The notes below the pieces were generated by a model that was not told the origin of the DNA, searched no databases, and worked only from the letters and a program-made list of their open reading frames with translations. From NCBI GenBank assembly GCA_905214345.1, contig CAJMLV010000050.1, forward strand, positions 1 to 17,039: 17,039 bases of DNA. The letters are read 5' to 3'. Both the position numbers and the translations under genes were made by a program. Shown piece after piece: positions 8,275 through 15,502 of this stretch (positions are counted from its first letter, which is position 1; the number at the start of each line of letters is the position of its first letter). The DNA comes from an uncultured bacterium. GTDB taxonomy: Bacteria; Bacillota; Clostridia; Oscillospirales; Ruminococcaceae.

Positions 8275-9855
8275 TCAGATGGATTGCAGCAAAAGCACAG
8301 TCCAGGGTTCCATCGGCAGCCGGGCAGTGAGGCATCCGTTTTCGTCCGCCCGCAGTACGGCGTGGCCGGTGGCTTCAGCGGCCTTGTACAAAATTCTGGT
8401 CTGGGCGGGAGTCAGATTTTCGGGCGCTCCCATCTGCCGCCACAAAGCCGTTGCATCTCCGTGTGTCTCGTCGATCCACTCAGCCACAACGGGTTCACCG
8501 GGATGCAGTCCCCGCAGGTCCAGTTCCAGAACAGCCTGGGTACCCTCGGCCAGTATCCGGGCGGCTGCCCGGTGATCCGGAAAGGAACACATGGGTACCG
8601 CCTTGGGCTGATTTTCGGAATAATTCCAGGCCATGGCCCGCAGGCTGTTCCCGCAACGGGTGACGATGCAGTCCTCGGTCTGAAGCAGCAGCGTATCGCC
8701 CAGCCGGTGCATCATGCGGTAGGTATGGGCGGCGGGTTTGGGGATACCATTGAAATTGTACAACCCAAATCCACCGTGGAAAGGCAGGTGTCCCCCACCC
8801 ATCTCCTCAAAAATGTCGGTAAAAGTCCAGTAAGACAGGCACCGCACCTCTCCGTTTACTGAAAGCGCTGCGTCCGCCACATAGCAGGCAGCGGGCAGCT
8901 CATCGTGGGAGCAGTCCCGGCTGGATGGCGAGGAACTCCACTCGGTCAGGCAGAGTTCGGCCTGAGGGTAAGCACTGTGGGCCACCGCTTCCCGCAGCCA
9001 GGCCACATCCTCGGCCAGGCTGCGGCGTTTACGGGTCCGTTTGCAGGTATTGCCGTGGCCATCCAGTGCCCAATCGGTGGGATAGGGATGGGCGGAAACA
9101 AAGTCCACCGGCAGCTGATGCTCAGCGCAATAAGTCAGGAATTCCCCGATCCATACGCCGTGCCAATCCAGTTCGTCCAGATCATCCACAAAGGCCGTCT
9201 TTTGCCGGGACACGTCCTCGGTTTCTCCTTCAAAACGGTCATCCGGCACAAAGTTGCTGGTGGCAGGACCGCCTACCCGCAGGGCGGGGTCCACAGCTTT
9301 CACCGCCTTGACGCTGGCGGCATACATCGCAAAATACCGGCTGCGCGTGCCGTTCCAGAAGGCGTTCAGGTTGGGCTCGTTCCAGACTTCAAAATACCAG
9401 CGATGCACTTCCTCAGCACCGTAGCGTTCCAGCCAGTGGCGGCAGGCTGCCCCCACCAGGTCCGCCCAGGCGTTCATATCTACGGGCGGGTCCACACGTC
9501 CCCGCCACCAGAACTGGGTCTGGGCGCCGGAGGTCAGCACCTCGGGGCAGAAGCCGAATTCCACAAAGGGACGCACCCCTATATCCAGCAGCGCGTCGAA
9601 AAGGCTGTCGATATACTGCCAGCTGTACCGGATTTTGCCATCCTCGTCCCGGTAACAGACATGCATGTCATCGGTAAACAAGCCGTGAAAGCGGACATAT
9701 TCAAAGCCGCATTCTTCATGGGCACGGCGCAATTGGGCCTGCCAGTCCGCCCGCAGTCCTTCACAGGCACGTCCCGCTCCCGCACAGGCAGAAAAATGAT
9801 GGGCAAAAGGCTGCCCCGGGGCATGCAGATCAGCTCCCATAGAAATGGTGCGCAT
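8275..9855 (-). CDS. Glycoside hydrolase family 39 beta-xylosidase-like enzyme
   Basis: A 526-residue cytoplasmic GH39 enzyme with a TIM barrel and a C-terminal beta domain. The acid/base is Glu160 in FEVWNEPNLNAFW, at the same position as in the well-studied Thermoanaerobacterium XynB; the nucleophile is Glu305 in LCLTEWSSS. The distance between them is about 28 residues longer than in XynB, pointing to an insertion around residues 205-245. The family mainly cleaves beta-xylosides, though alpha-iduronidase, alpha-arabinosidase and other activities are known, so the substrate is not certain. The ATG at 9855 is chosen because GGGAGG at 9862-9867 precedes it by 6 nt; a GTG at 9876 lies upstream of that ribosome site and inside the preceding gene. 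The gap to the GH88 gene is 14 nt. No signal peptide. Confidence 0.9.
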   Translation of the reverse strand: MRTISMGADLHAPGQPFAHHFSACAGAGRACEGLRADWQAQLRRAHEECGFEYVRFHGLFTDDMHVCYRDEDGKIRYSWQYIDSLFDALLDIGVRPFVEFGFCPEVLTSGAQTQFWWRGRVDPPVDMNAWADLVGAACRHWLERYGAEEVHRWYFEVWNEPNLNAFWNGTRSRYFAMYAASVKAVKAVDPALRVGGPATSNFVPDDRFEGETEDVSRQKTAFVDDLDELDWHGVWIGEFLTYCAEHQLPVDFVSAHPYPTDWALDGHGNTCKRTRKRRSLAEDVAWLREAVAHSAYPQAELCLTEWSSSPSSRDCSHDELPAACYVADAALSVNGEVRCLSYWTFTDIFEEMGGGHLPFHGGFGLYNFNGIPKPAAHTYRMMHRLGDTLLLQTEDCIVTRCGNSLRAMAWNYSENQPKAVPMCSFPDHRAAARILAEGTQAVLELDLRGLHPGEPVVAEWIDETHGDATALWRQMGAPENLTPAQTRILYKAAEATGHAVLRADENGCLTARLPMEPWTVLLLQSI

Positions 9856-9869
9856 GGTGAACCTCCCGT

Positions 9870-11021
9870 TTACCACAGATAAACTTCCTGCCCGGTGAGT
9901 TTGAGCAGCGCTTCAAAGAAATAATAGTCCCCGTAAGTAAAGTTCACGTTGTGTTCCTTGCCGTGATAGTCGGCGGAACAATTCTGCAGATAACCATCCC
10001 GTTTTTCGTCCCAGTCGGCGGTCACATCCAGGCGGTGCAGCATCTTCAATGCGGGAGCCAGGTACTCCTGTTCCTTGCCCGGCAACAGATTGGCCAGTTC
10101 GATCAGGCCACAGGCTGCCACGGCAGCGGCAATGTCATCATACCAGCGGGGTTCCTCCGGCTGGCAGAAGTCCACCGGAATGGAACCGTCCGCCGGGATA
10201 TGGGCCATGAAATAGGCGGCGATCTTTTCCGCCATAGCCAGGTACCGCACGGCGCCGGTATGCTTGTAGCTCATCACAAAGCCGTACAGCCCCCATGCCT
10301 GTCCCCGCGTCCAGCTGGAACCCTGGGCATAGCCCTGGCCGCCGTAGTCTCGCACAAAAGCACCGGTTTCGGGGTCAAATTCCACAATATGCCGCACGCT
10401 GCCTTCTGCCCGCACAAAGTTGGCCGCCACCGTGTCGGCGTGGGTCATGGCGATCTTTTTGAACCGAGGGTCCCCTGTTTCCTCCGACGCCCAATACAGC
10501 AGAGGGATGTTGAACATGCAGTCGATGATGGCCCAGCCGCGGGTATCGGAATCCGAACCGGGAATATCGTTCCATGCCCGGATATACCCGGCAGGATTGA
10601 ACCGCCCTGCCAGAAGATTGGCAGCGTGCAGGCCGCGGCGGCGGGCGTTTTCATCCCTGGTCAGCCGGTAATCTGCCACCGCGCTGGGCAGCCACATAAA
10701 GCCCACATCGTGATGCAGACCGAGATAGCTTTCAAAGCAGTTGTCCAGGCAGCGTTCGGTGTAGCGGGCGGTATCCCGATAACTGTCGTTTCCGGTCATG
10801 TGATAGCCCTGCCACAGCATGCCGGCCCAGAAACCGTTGGTCCACCAGCACAGGCCGTCGTCTGGGAAATAGGTTCCGCCATCGGCCTTATTGTTATGGA
10901 CGCCGTCCACGGCGCGGGACGGAATTTTTTCCTTGCTCCGCGTACATACGGCAGCCAGTTTCTTCTCAAATTTTTGCGCGGTATGGTTTGCCCACAAGCG
11001 TTCGTTCTCATTCAGGATCAT
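9870..11021 (-). CDS. Glycoside hydrolase family 88 unsaturated uronyl hydrolase
   Basis: A 383-residue cytoplasmic (alpha/alpha)6-barrel enzyme that removes 4,5-unsaturated glucuronic or galacturonic acid from the non-reducing end of oligosaccharides left by polysaccharide lyases. The catalytic aspartates known from Bacillus UGL (88 and 149) correspond to Asp105 in LHHDVGFMW and Asp167 in AIIDCMFNIPLLYW, with nearly identical spacing. The motif QGSSWTRGQAWGLYGF is typical of GH88. The ATG at 11021 has AAAGGAAG upstream, and the protein then has normal family length. The frame stays open for 69 further codons, but that stretch is promoter and leader DNA. First gene of the five-hydrolase operon; 14 nt separate it from GH39. 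It implies that the cell receives lyase-cut, uronic-acid-capped oligosaccharides. Confidence 0.93.
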   Translation of the reverse strand: MILNENERLWANHTAQKFEKKLAAVCTRSKEKIPSRAVDGVHNNKADGGTYFPDDGLCWWTNGFWAGMLWQGYHMTGNDSYRDTARYTERCLDNCFESYLGLHHDVGFMWLPSAVADYRLTRDENARRRGLHAANLLAGRFNPAGYIRAWNDIPGSDSDTRGWAIIDCMFNIPLLYWASEETGDPRFKKIAMTHADTVAANFVRAEGSVRHIVEFDPETGAFVRDYGGQGYAQGSSWTRGQAWGLYGFVMSYKHTGAVRYLAMAEKIAAYFMAHIPADGSIPVDFCQPEEPRWYDDIAAAVAACGLIELANLLPGKEQEYLAPALKMLHRLDVTADWDEKRDGYLQNCSADYHGKEHNVNFTYGDYYFFEALLKLTGQEVYLW

Positions 11022-11052
11022 ATTTTTCTTCCTTTCCCGGCTGAAAGCCTTT

Positions 11053-11065
11053 GGCCGAAACGGCC
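11053..11065 (-). repeat. Short hairpin in the leader of the glycosidase operon
   Basis: GGCCG and CGGCC arms (11053-11057, 11061-11065) with a 3-nt centre, lying between the predicted transcription start (near 11093) and the GH88 ATG. It could be a repressor site or a leader hairpin; five base pairs is modest evidence. Confidence 0.35.
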
Positions 11066-11099
11066 GGAATTCGTGCAGGATTGAATATCCGATACCTTC

Positions 11100-11128
11100 A
11101 GTATAATCGAATTTTATCCCTGTGTAGA
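11100..11128 (-). promoter_or_regulatory. Promoter of the five-gene glycoside hydrolase operon
   Basis: Reading the minus strand: TCTACA (11128-11123, four of six), a 17-bp spacer, and TATACT (11105-11100, five of six). Transcription would start near 11093, leaving a leader of about 72 nt before the GH88 start. The surrounding DNA is clearly A+T-richer than the flanking genes. Confidence 0.6.
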
Positions 11129-11212
11129 GTTCCTGTTTTACCAATCCACGCTTGTGATGAATTTTGTACCGTCCTGCGGTTTTGTTCTTTCCAGCACTGT
11201 TTTGCAAAGCCA

Positions 11213-11233
11213 GAACGTTCATTTTCAACGTTG
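11213..11233. repeat. Two tandem 8-bp palindromes upstream of the operon promoter (candidate operator)
   Basis: GAACGTTC (11213-11220) and CAACGTTG (11226-11233) are each perfect palindromes sharing the core AACGTT, with the cores 13 bp apart. They sit about 85 bp upstream of the -35 box of the GH operon and 14 bp beyond the end of the truncated PBP frame. An activator site or the edge of a lost mobile element are both possible. Confidence 0.35.
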
Positions 11234-11246
11234 TTATGTAGGGATG

Positions 11247-12602
11247 TCATGGTCCAAAATCGATCACCGGCCCCATCCGGTCGGCGGTATAATATTCGCT
11301 GCGCTTGATCTCTCCCGGCAGGTCGATGCCGGTGGCCTCCCGCAGTCCGAAGGCCGCAAAATAGTCGCAGAAAGCTTCTTTGCCCAGCCGTGCCCCCACC
11401 TGGATGAAGCAGGGATTGCAGGATACCGCCAGCCCCTGGGCCAGGGTTTCCAGACCGTGGACATGGCCGTTGGCGCAGCGGAAGGTCGTGCCGGACACAT
11501 TGATCTTGCCCGCACAGACAAACTGGGAATCGGGCGTAACGGCTCCGCTGTCCAGCGCGGCGGCGCAGGTGATGAGCTTGAACACACTGCCCGGTTCATA
11601 CAGATCGCTGATGGCCTTGTTCCGCCACTGTGCCTGCTGGGCGGTCTGCAGCGCCTGGCTGCGCTCCTCCCCCGAAAGGGCATTGACCTGGGCGCGGATT
11701 TCCTCATCCACAATGGTGCGTGGGTCGTTGGGATCATAATCCGGTTTGGTGGTCATGGCCAGGATGGCCCCCGTCTGCACATCCATCACAATGCCCACGC
11801 CCCGGGCCGCCACGTTGTGTTCGTCCACCGCTGCAGAAAGGGCGCTTTCCAGCATGTGCTGGATGTTGGCGTCGATGGTCAGGGTCAGGTTGTTGCCGGG
11901 CACAGCTTCGATCAGGGTGCTGTACTCCTCCGGCATATCGTACCCCCAGGCATTTTTGGCAGTGAGCACCCGGCCGTTCTCTCCGGTCAGGTCTTCGTCA
12001 TATTGCAGTTCCAGACCCCACAGCCCGGCGTTGTCCACATCGGTAAAGCCCAGCAGACAGCCCATGAAATCCCCTTCCGGGTACACACGCCGGGTATCCT
12101 GCCGGATCTGGATGCCTTCAGCGCCGTTTTCTTCGCACCAGAGGCGGACGGCATCGGCTGTTTCCCGGTCCACACGGCGGCGGAGCAGGCAGTCATTGGA
12201 ACTGCGCTGGCTGAGCTTTTCCAGCGTTTCGCCCTCGTCAATATCCAGAATCCCGCTCAACGCTTTGGCTGCCGGTTCCACCAATTCATCCGCCAGCTCC
12301 CGGGGAGCGGCGCGGATGGTCCAGCAGGTTTCGCTGGCCGCCAGCACCGTACCGTCAGCGGAGTAGATTTCCCCCCGGGCTGCGGGCACCACCGTATCCC
12401 GCAGCTGCTGGTCGGCTGCCCTCGCGGCGTATCCTTCCGGGTCCAGAAGCTGCAGGACGAACAGGCGGGCCAGCAGTCCGCCAAAACAAAGCACCGCCAG
12501 GCAGCCCGCAAACACCCGGACCCGCCGCCGGATATGGCGGTCAAGCCCGGGTGTGACGGGTCGCCAGGTGGTGCCCGACTGACCGTTTCTTTTCTCTTTC
12601 AT
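11247..12602 (-). pseudogene. Class B penicillin-binding protein (PBP2/FtsI/SpoVD type), C-terminally truncated
   Basis: The 451-residue frame begins like a normal cell-wall transpeptidase: a short cytoplasmic tail, one membrane segment (about 28-52), the dimerisation domain with AARGEIYSADG, and the transpeptidase domain. Ser339 in EPGSVFK is the SxxK acyl-serine motif, and SCN at 394-396 is the SxN motif. The protein matches the family through YYTADRMGPV near residue 446, then runs into IDFGP and a stop. Relatives continue for 100 residues or more, including the essential KTG motif, which is absent here and is not found in the following 220 bp in any frame. It is therefore probably inactive. 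Upstream parts are intact: the ATG at 12602 has GGGGAGGG 8 nt before it; a TTG at 12632 is less likely. It abuts the glycosidase operon in the same orientation and diverges from the ogt-like gene. Confidence 0.75.
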
Positions 12603-12613
12603 GACACGGCCCT

Positions 12614-12638
12614 CCCCTTTTTGCCTTTTCAAAAGGGG
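12614..12638 (-). promoter_or_regulatory. Leader hairpin touching the ribosome site of the PBP gene
   Basis: In the minus-strand transcript CCCCUUUUG pairs with CAAAAAGGGG (one bulged A) around AAAAGG. The 3' arm includes the first four bases of the GGGGAGG ribosome site (12617-12611), so folding could reduce translation of the PBP gene. Confidence 0.35.
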
Positions 12639-12644
12639 TATGCG

Positions 12645-12672
12645 GCGATAAAGAAGGGTATGCCCTTGTCAA
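12645..12672 (-). promoter_or_regulatory. Possible divergent promoter of the PBP gene
   Basis: A perfect TTGACA (12672-12667) is followed after 16 bp by TATCGC (12650-12645), a poor -10 (three of six). The -35 overlaps the -35 of the opposite-strand ogt promoter by five bases. The weak -10 keeps this tentative. Confidence 0.3.
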
Positions 12673-12694
12673 GGTGCCCCGTACCGTGTATGAT
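12666..12694 (+). promoter_or_regulatory. Sigma-A promoter of the ogt-like gene
   Basis: TTGTCA (12666-12671), a 17-bp spacer, then TATGAT (12689-12694); both hexamers match five of six consensus bases. It sits 37 bp upstream of the ATG. The palindrome AAGGGTATGCCCTT (12654-12667) overlaps the start of the -35 element. Confidence 0.7.
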
Positions 12695-12731
12695 GAAGGC
12701 AGAATCCCATAGAATCAGGGAGGAATCTGCC

Positions 12732-13205
12732 ATGGAACATTCTGCTGCCGCTGTTTTGTATCACCAGTCCCCCGTGGGTCTGCTGCGGTTGAGCGCCGAC
12801 GATAACGGCTTGTGCGGCGTCCACTTTGTACGTGACACCGTCCCGGAATCGTCCACCGATTGTGAGCTGCTGCACCGCACCGCCCGGGAACTGGACGAAT
12901 ATTTTGCGGGGCTGCGGCAGGAATTCGACATTCCACTGTCTTTGCACGGTACCCCGTTCCAGAAACGGGTATGGGCGGCCCTGCTGCAGATTCCCTACGG
13001 GCAGACCCGCAGCTATGCCGAAGTGGCTGCCATGGCAGGCAGTCCCAAAGCCTGCCGGGCCGTGGGTATGGCCAACCACAACAACCCCGTGAGCATTCTG
13101 GTGCCCTGTCATCGGGTCATCAACGCGGACGGCGGTCTGGGCGGATACGGCGGCGGGCTGGACACCAAGCGTTTTCTGCTGAAACTGGAAGGAGGTTCCT
13201 TTTGA
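12732..13205 (+). CDS. ogt: Methylated-DNA--protein-cysteine methyltransferase
   Basis: A 157-residue suicide DNA-repair protein that moves the methyl group from O6-methylguanine (and O4-methylthymine) to its own cysteine. Cys126 lies in the signature LVPCHRVI. The DNA-binding helix region GTPFQKRVWAALLQIPYGQT and the recognition segment with RAVGMANHNNP are both present; the N-terminal domain is short, as in Ogt-type enzymes. The ATG at 12732 has GGGAGGA at 12717-12723. The frame is open far upstream, antisense to the PBP gene, but promoter and ribosome site fix this start. It is a single-gene unit: promoter at 12666-12694 and a terminator that begins inside the gene and contains its stop codon. 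Confidence 0.95.
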   Translation: MEHSAAAVLYHQSPVGLLRLSADDNGLCGVHFVRDTVPESSTDCELLHRTARELDEYFAGLRQEFDIPLSLHGTPFQKRVWAALLQIPYGQTRSYAEVAAMAGSPKACRAVGMANHNNPVSILVPCHRVINADGGLGGYGGGLDTKRFLLKLEGGSF

Positions 13206-13222
13206 AAAGGAACCTCCTTTTT
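13189..13222 (+). terminator. Intrinsic terminator overlapping the ogt stop codon
   Basis: A perfect 15-bp inverted repeat (13189-13203 with 13205-13219, 1-nt centre, so the real loop is a few bases wider) followed by TTTTT. The TGA stop (13203-13205) is at the tip, so the last codons of ogt form the 5' arm. The convergent aminotransferase gene ends 9 bp beyond. Confidence 0.88.
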
Positions 13223-13230
13223 ATAACGGG

Positions 13231-14436
13231 TCATCCCCGGAAAACATACTTGTCCAGCCGTTCAAAAGCTTCCCGGACCCGGTCCAGCGGCAAAGCCAGG
13301 TTCATACGGATGGAGCAGGGACCGTGGAAAGGCCGTCCGTCCTGCCAGGCCACGCCCACATCCCAGCCGGCGCGAAGCACATCGTCCAGGGTGCATCCAT
13401 GGTCGGCGCACCAGCCGCTGCAATCCAGGAACAGCATGTATGTTCCCTCCGGCCGGGCCAGCGTCACACCGGGATAGGTTGCTTCAATATGGTCACAGGC
13501 ATAGCGGACATTCTCACTGAGCACGGCGCAGAGCTCATCCACCCACTCTTCCCCCGCCGGGCTGTAAGCCGCCATCAGGGCGTGCATGGACAGCACGTTC
13601 ATGGAATTGTAGTGGGATTTGCTGCCTGCGGCCCGGACCCGCTCCCGCAGCCATTCATTATAAATAATATGGTAGCTGCCCACCAGGCCCGCCAGATTGA
13701 AGGTTTTGCTGGGCGCATACAGCGCCACGGTACGGTTGCGGGCATCCTCGCTCACCGACTGGGTGGGAACATGCTTGTGTCCGTCCAGAAGGATATCGGA
13801 CCAGATTTCATCCGAAATCACATAACAATCGCAGCGGCGATAGACCTCCATGGCCTGCTGCAGTTCTTCCCGGGTCCATACCCGGCCGCAGGGATTATGG
13901 GGACTGCACAAAATTGCCGCATGAATATGATTTTTCCGCAGTTTTTCCTCCATATCCGCCAGGTCCATCCGCCAGACGCCGTACTCCTCCCGGTACAGCG
14001 GGCTGTGAACAATGCGGTAACCGGCATTTTCCAGGCTTTTGGTAAAACCGATATAGGTGGGGCTATGTACCAGCACCGCATCCCCCGGTGCCGCCATAAC
14101 GGACAACGCGGATACCACCCCGCCCAGAACGCCGTTTTCATAGCCGATGTTCTCTTTGCTCAGGTTGTGCACACCGTTGCGCTGCCGCTGCCAGGTACAG
14201 ATCGCATCGTAATATGCCTGAGGCGGGTCGAAATATCCGAACGCCGGATGCTGGGCTCTGCGGCAGATGGCCGCGGGAATATCCGGCAGCGCGGGAAAGT
14301 TCATGTCCGCCACCCACATGGGGATAGCATCAAAGCCTTCTTTGGGGGCGCCGGGCACGCCGGGGCGTCCCAACGCATCCACCGCAATGGCGTCCATGCC
14401 ATGGCGTTCCAAGTGAGAGACAAAATCGTATTTCAT
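13231..14436 (-). CDS. PLP-dependent aminotransferase of the MalY/PatB family, probable cystathionine beta-lyase
   Basis: A 401-residue fold-type I PLP enzyme. MalY/PatB members split C-S bonds, usually cystathionine to homocysteine, pyruvate and ammonia. Family marks are PMWVADMNFP near residue 40, the cofactor-ring region ENGVLGG, SPHNPCGRVWTREEL, the Asp of SDEIWSDI and the Schiff-base Lys244 in YAPSKTFNLAGL. The C-terminal RMNLALP carries the Arg expected to bind the substrate carboxylate. Length matches the family (about 390-400). The ATG at 14436 has AAGGAGAA about 8 nt upstream. It is divergent from a PAS-HTH regulator across an A+T-rich spacer, so that regulator may control it. A plain aminotransferase role cannot be excluded. 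Confidence 0.9.
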   Translation of the reverse strand: MKYDFVSHLERHGMDAIAVDALGRPGVPGAPKEGFDAIPMWVADMNFPALPDIPAAICRRAQHPAFGYFDPPQAYYDAICTWQRQRNGVHNLSKENIGYENGVLGGVVSALSVMAAPGDAVLVHSPTYIGFTKSLENAGYRIVHSPLYREEYGVWRMDLADMEEKLRKNHIHAAILCSPHNPCGRVWTREELQQAMEVYRRCDCYVISDEIWSDILLDGHKHVPTQSVSEDARNRTVALYAPSKTFNLAGLVGSYHIIYNEWLRERVRAAGSKSHYNSMNVLSMHALMAAYSPAGEEWVDELCAVLSENVRYACDHIEATYPGVTLARPEGTYMLFLDCSGWCADHGCTLDDVLRAGWDVGVAWQDGRPFHGPCSIRMNLALPLDRVREAFERLDKYVFRG

Positions 14437-14512
14437 CTTGTATTCTCCTTTTTATTCGGCCCGTTCCATCTTTTTGAAAGACAGCAAACAGGCATTTTTT
14501 TTGATTTTCGGA

Positions 14513-14567
14513 AAAATTTTCAGCTTCGCTTTGTGCAACTTGCGGATTGCGAAAAGCCGAAAATTTT
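14513..14567 (-). promoter_or_regulatory. Long imperfect hairpin in the spacer between the aminotransferase and regulator genes
   Basis: AAAATTTTC-x-GCTT-CGC (14513-14529) pairs with GCG-AA-AAGC-x-GAAAATTTT (14549-14567). In the minus-strand transcript the one mismatch becomes a G-U pair, giving about 17 bp with a 2-nt bulge and a 19-nt loop. This suggests a leader structure of the aminotransferase mRNA, while the DNA symmetry also fits a regulator-binding site. On the same strand TTGAAA, 17 bp, TAAAAA lies upstream of it and could be the promoter. No known riboswitch was recognised. Confidence 0.4.
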
Positions 14568-14655
14568 GTTATCTTTTTAATAAAAAGTGATAGTCTTTTC
14601 AAATTTTAGGTCTATTCTTATTTTTACTTGCAAATACGACAAGGGGCGTGGTCCT

Positions 14656-15294
14656 GTGCGCAACACCGATATTCTCCAGCAGTATGAACAGCTCATTCCG
14701 TTCTGGTCCGAGGTCTGCGGCCCCGGCACGGAAATTTGTTTATACGACCTGTCCGCTCCCGAACATGCCCTGATTGCCGTATGGAATCCCCGCCCCGGCC
14801 GTCAGCCCGGCGACGCCCTGCCGCCCGTTTTGCGGGAACTGGCGGAAAAAGGCTTTTCCGGTCCCCAGCCCTGGGTAACATTGCCCCAGGGGGAAGGACA
14901 AAACGCTGATCTGTACTGCCGTGCCTGCCCCGTGGGGAACCCCGAAAATCCCGCAGGCATCGTGTGCGCCACCAAGGACCTGCATCCGGCCCGGGAACTG
15001 GCCGGTGCCGTACATGCGGTACTGGACCGGTACGCTCTGGAGCTGCCCCGCCGGGAAGAACCGGAAGATGCCGACCTGACCGTACTCAGCATGATGCAGG
15101 CACGGATCGCCGCGATCATCGCCGAATACTGCATTCCGCCGGCCAGAATGACGGTGCAGGAAAAAGTTGAAGTGGTACACCGCCTGAGCGAAAGCGGCAT
15201 CATGAACATGAAAGGTGCCGTGAGTGAGATCGCCGCGCAGCTGTGTGTATCGGTGCCCACCGTATACCGCTATATGAACAGGACTCCCCATTGA
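14656..15294 (+). CDS. YheO/DauR-type transcriptional regulator (PAS-like domain plus HTH)
   Basis: A 212-residue DNA-binding protein. The N-terminal PAS-like domain of the YheO family spans about 6-125; the family usually begins with a helix like ILQQYEQLIPFWSEVCGPGTE and then CLYDLS. The C-terminal winged helix (about 165-210) has a clear helix-turn-helix, VSEIAAQLCVSVPTVYRYMN. DauR, a relative in Pseudomonas, represses D-arginine catabolism, so an amino-acid-type ligand is plausible but unproven. The GTG at 14656 is chosen because AAGGGG at 14641-14646 precedes it by 9 nt and the family length fits; the in-frame ATG at 14587 lies in A+T-rich spacer. It is divergent from the aminotransferase gene, a common arrangement for a regulator and its target, and is closed by a strong terminator. 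Confidence 0.87.
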   Translation: MRNTDILQQYEQLIPFWSEVCGPGTEICLYDLSAPEHALIAVWNPRPGRQPGDALPPVLRELAEKGFSGPQPWVTLPQGEGQNADLYCRACPVGNPENPAGIVCATKDLHPARELAGAVHAVLDRYALELPRREEPEDADLTVLSMMQARIAAIIAEYCIPPARMTVQEKVEVVHRLSESGIMNMKGAVSEIAAQLCVSVPTVYRYMNRTPH

Positions 15295-15302
15295 ATCTAG
15301 CC

Positions 15303-15333
15303 ACGCGGCCGCCCGCAAAGCGGCCGCGTTTTT
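15303..15333 (+). terminator. Intrinsic terminator of the YheO-type regulator gene
   Basis: ACGCGGCCGC (15303-15312) pairs perfectly with GCGGCCGCGT (15320-15329) around a 7-nt loop, followed by TTTTT at 15329-15333. It starts 8 nt after the stop codon. The very GC-rich 10-bp stem is unambiguous. Confidence 0.93.
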
Positions 15334-15502
15334 ATTATAGCGCGGCGAAACGCATTTGGGTACCCCATTGTGGTCACCGCAATAAAGATGCCATTTTTTC
15401 CGTTCGAATCTGAAAAATCCCCTTTTAGTCGGATTTGAGCGCCTCTTTCCGGGCCGGCTTTTCCTGGAGAAAAGAGCAAGATTTGTTTGTTTTGCAGCGA
15501 TA

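Noticed and set aside
3168..9882. Long plus-strand open frames opposite the glycosidase operon (3168-5006, 4817-6847, 6973-8862, 8905-9882)
   Set aside because: Each is antisense to a gene with visible catalytic motifs. Their translations are low-complexity, rich in Pro/Gly/His and lack domains, as expected from GC-rich antisense shadows.
11022..11228. N-terminal extension of the GH88 gene
   Set aside because: The extra 69 codons cover the promoter and A+T-rich leader, and the family starts at about the ATG at 11021, which has a good ribosome site.
11154..12731. N-terminal extension of ogt by about 500 codons
   Set aside because: The open frame upstream is antisense to the PBP gene. The promoter at 12666-12694, ribosome site and family length all support the ATG at 12732.
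15401..15410. CGTTCGAATC, resembling the T-loop of a tRNA
   Set aside because: The flanking bases do not form the T-stem or acceptor stem, and no D or anticodon arm is found on either strand.
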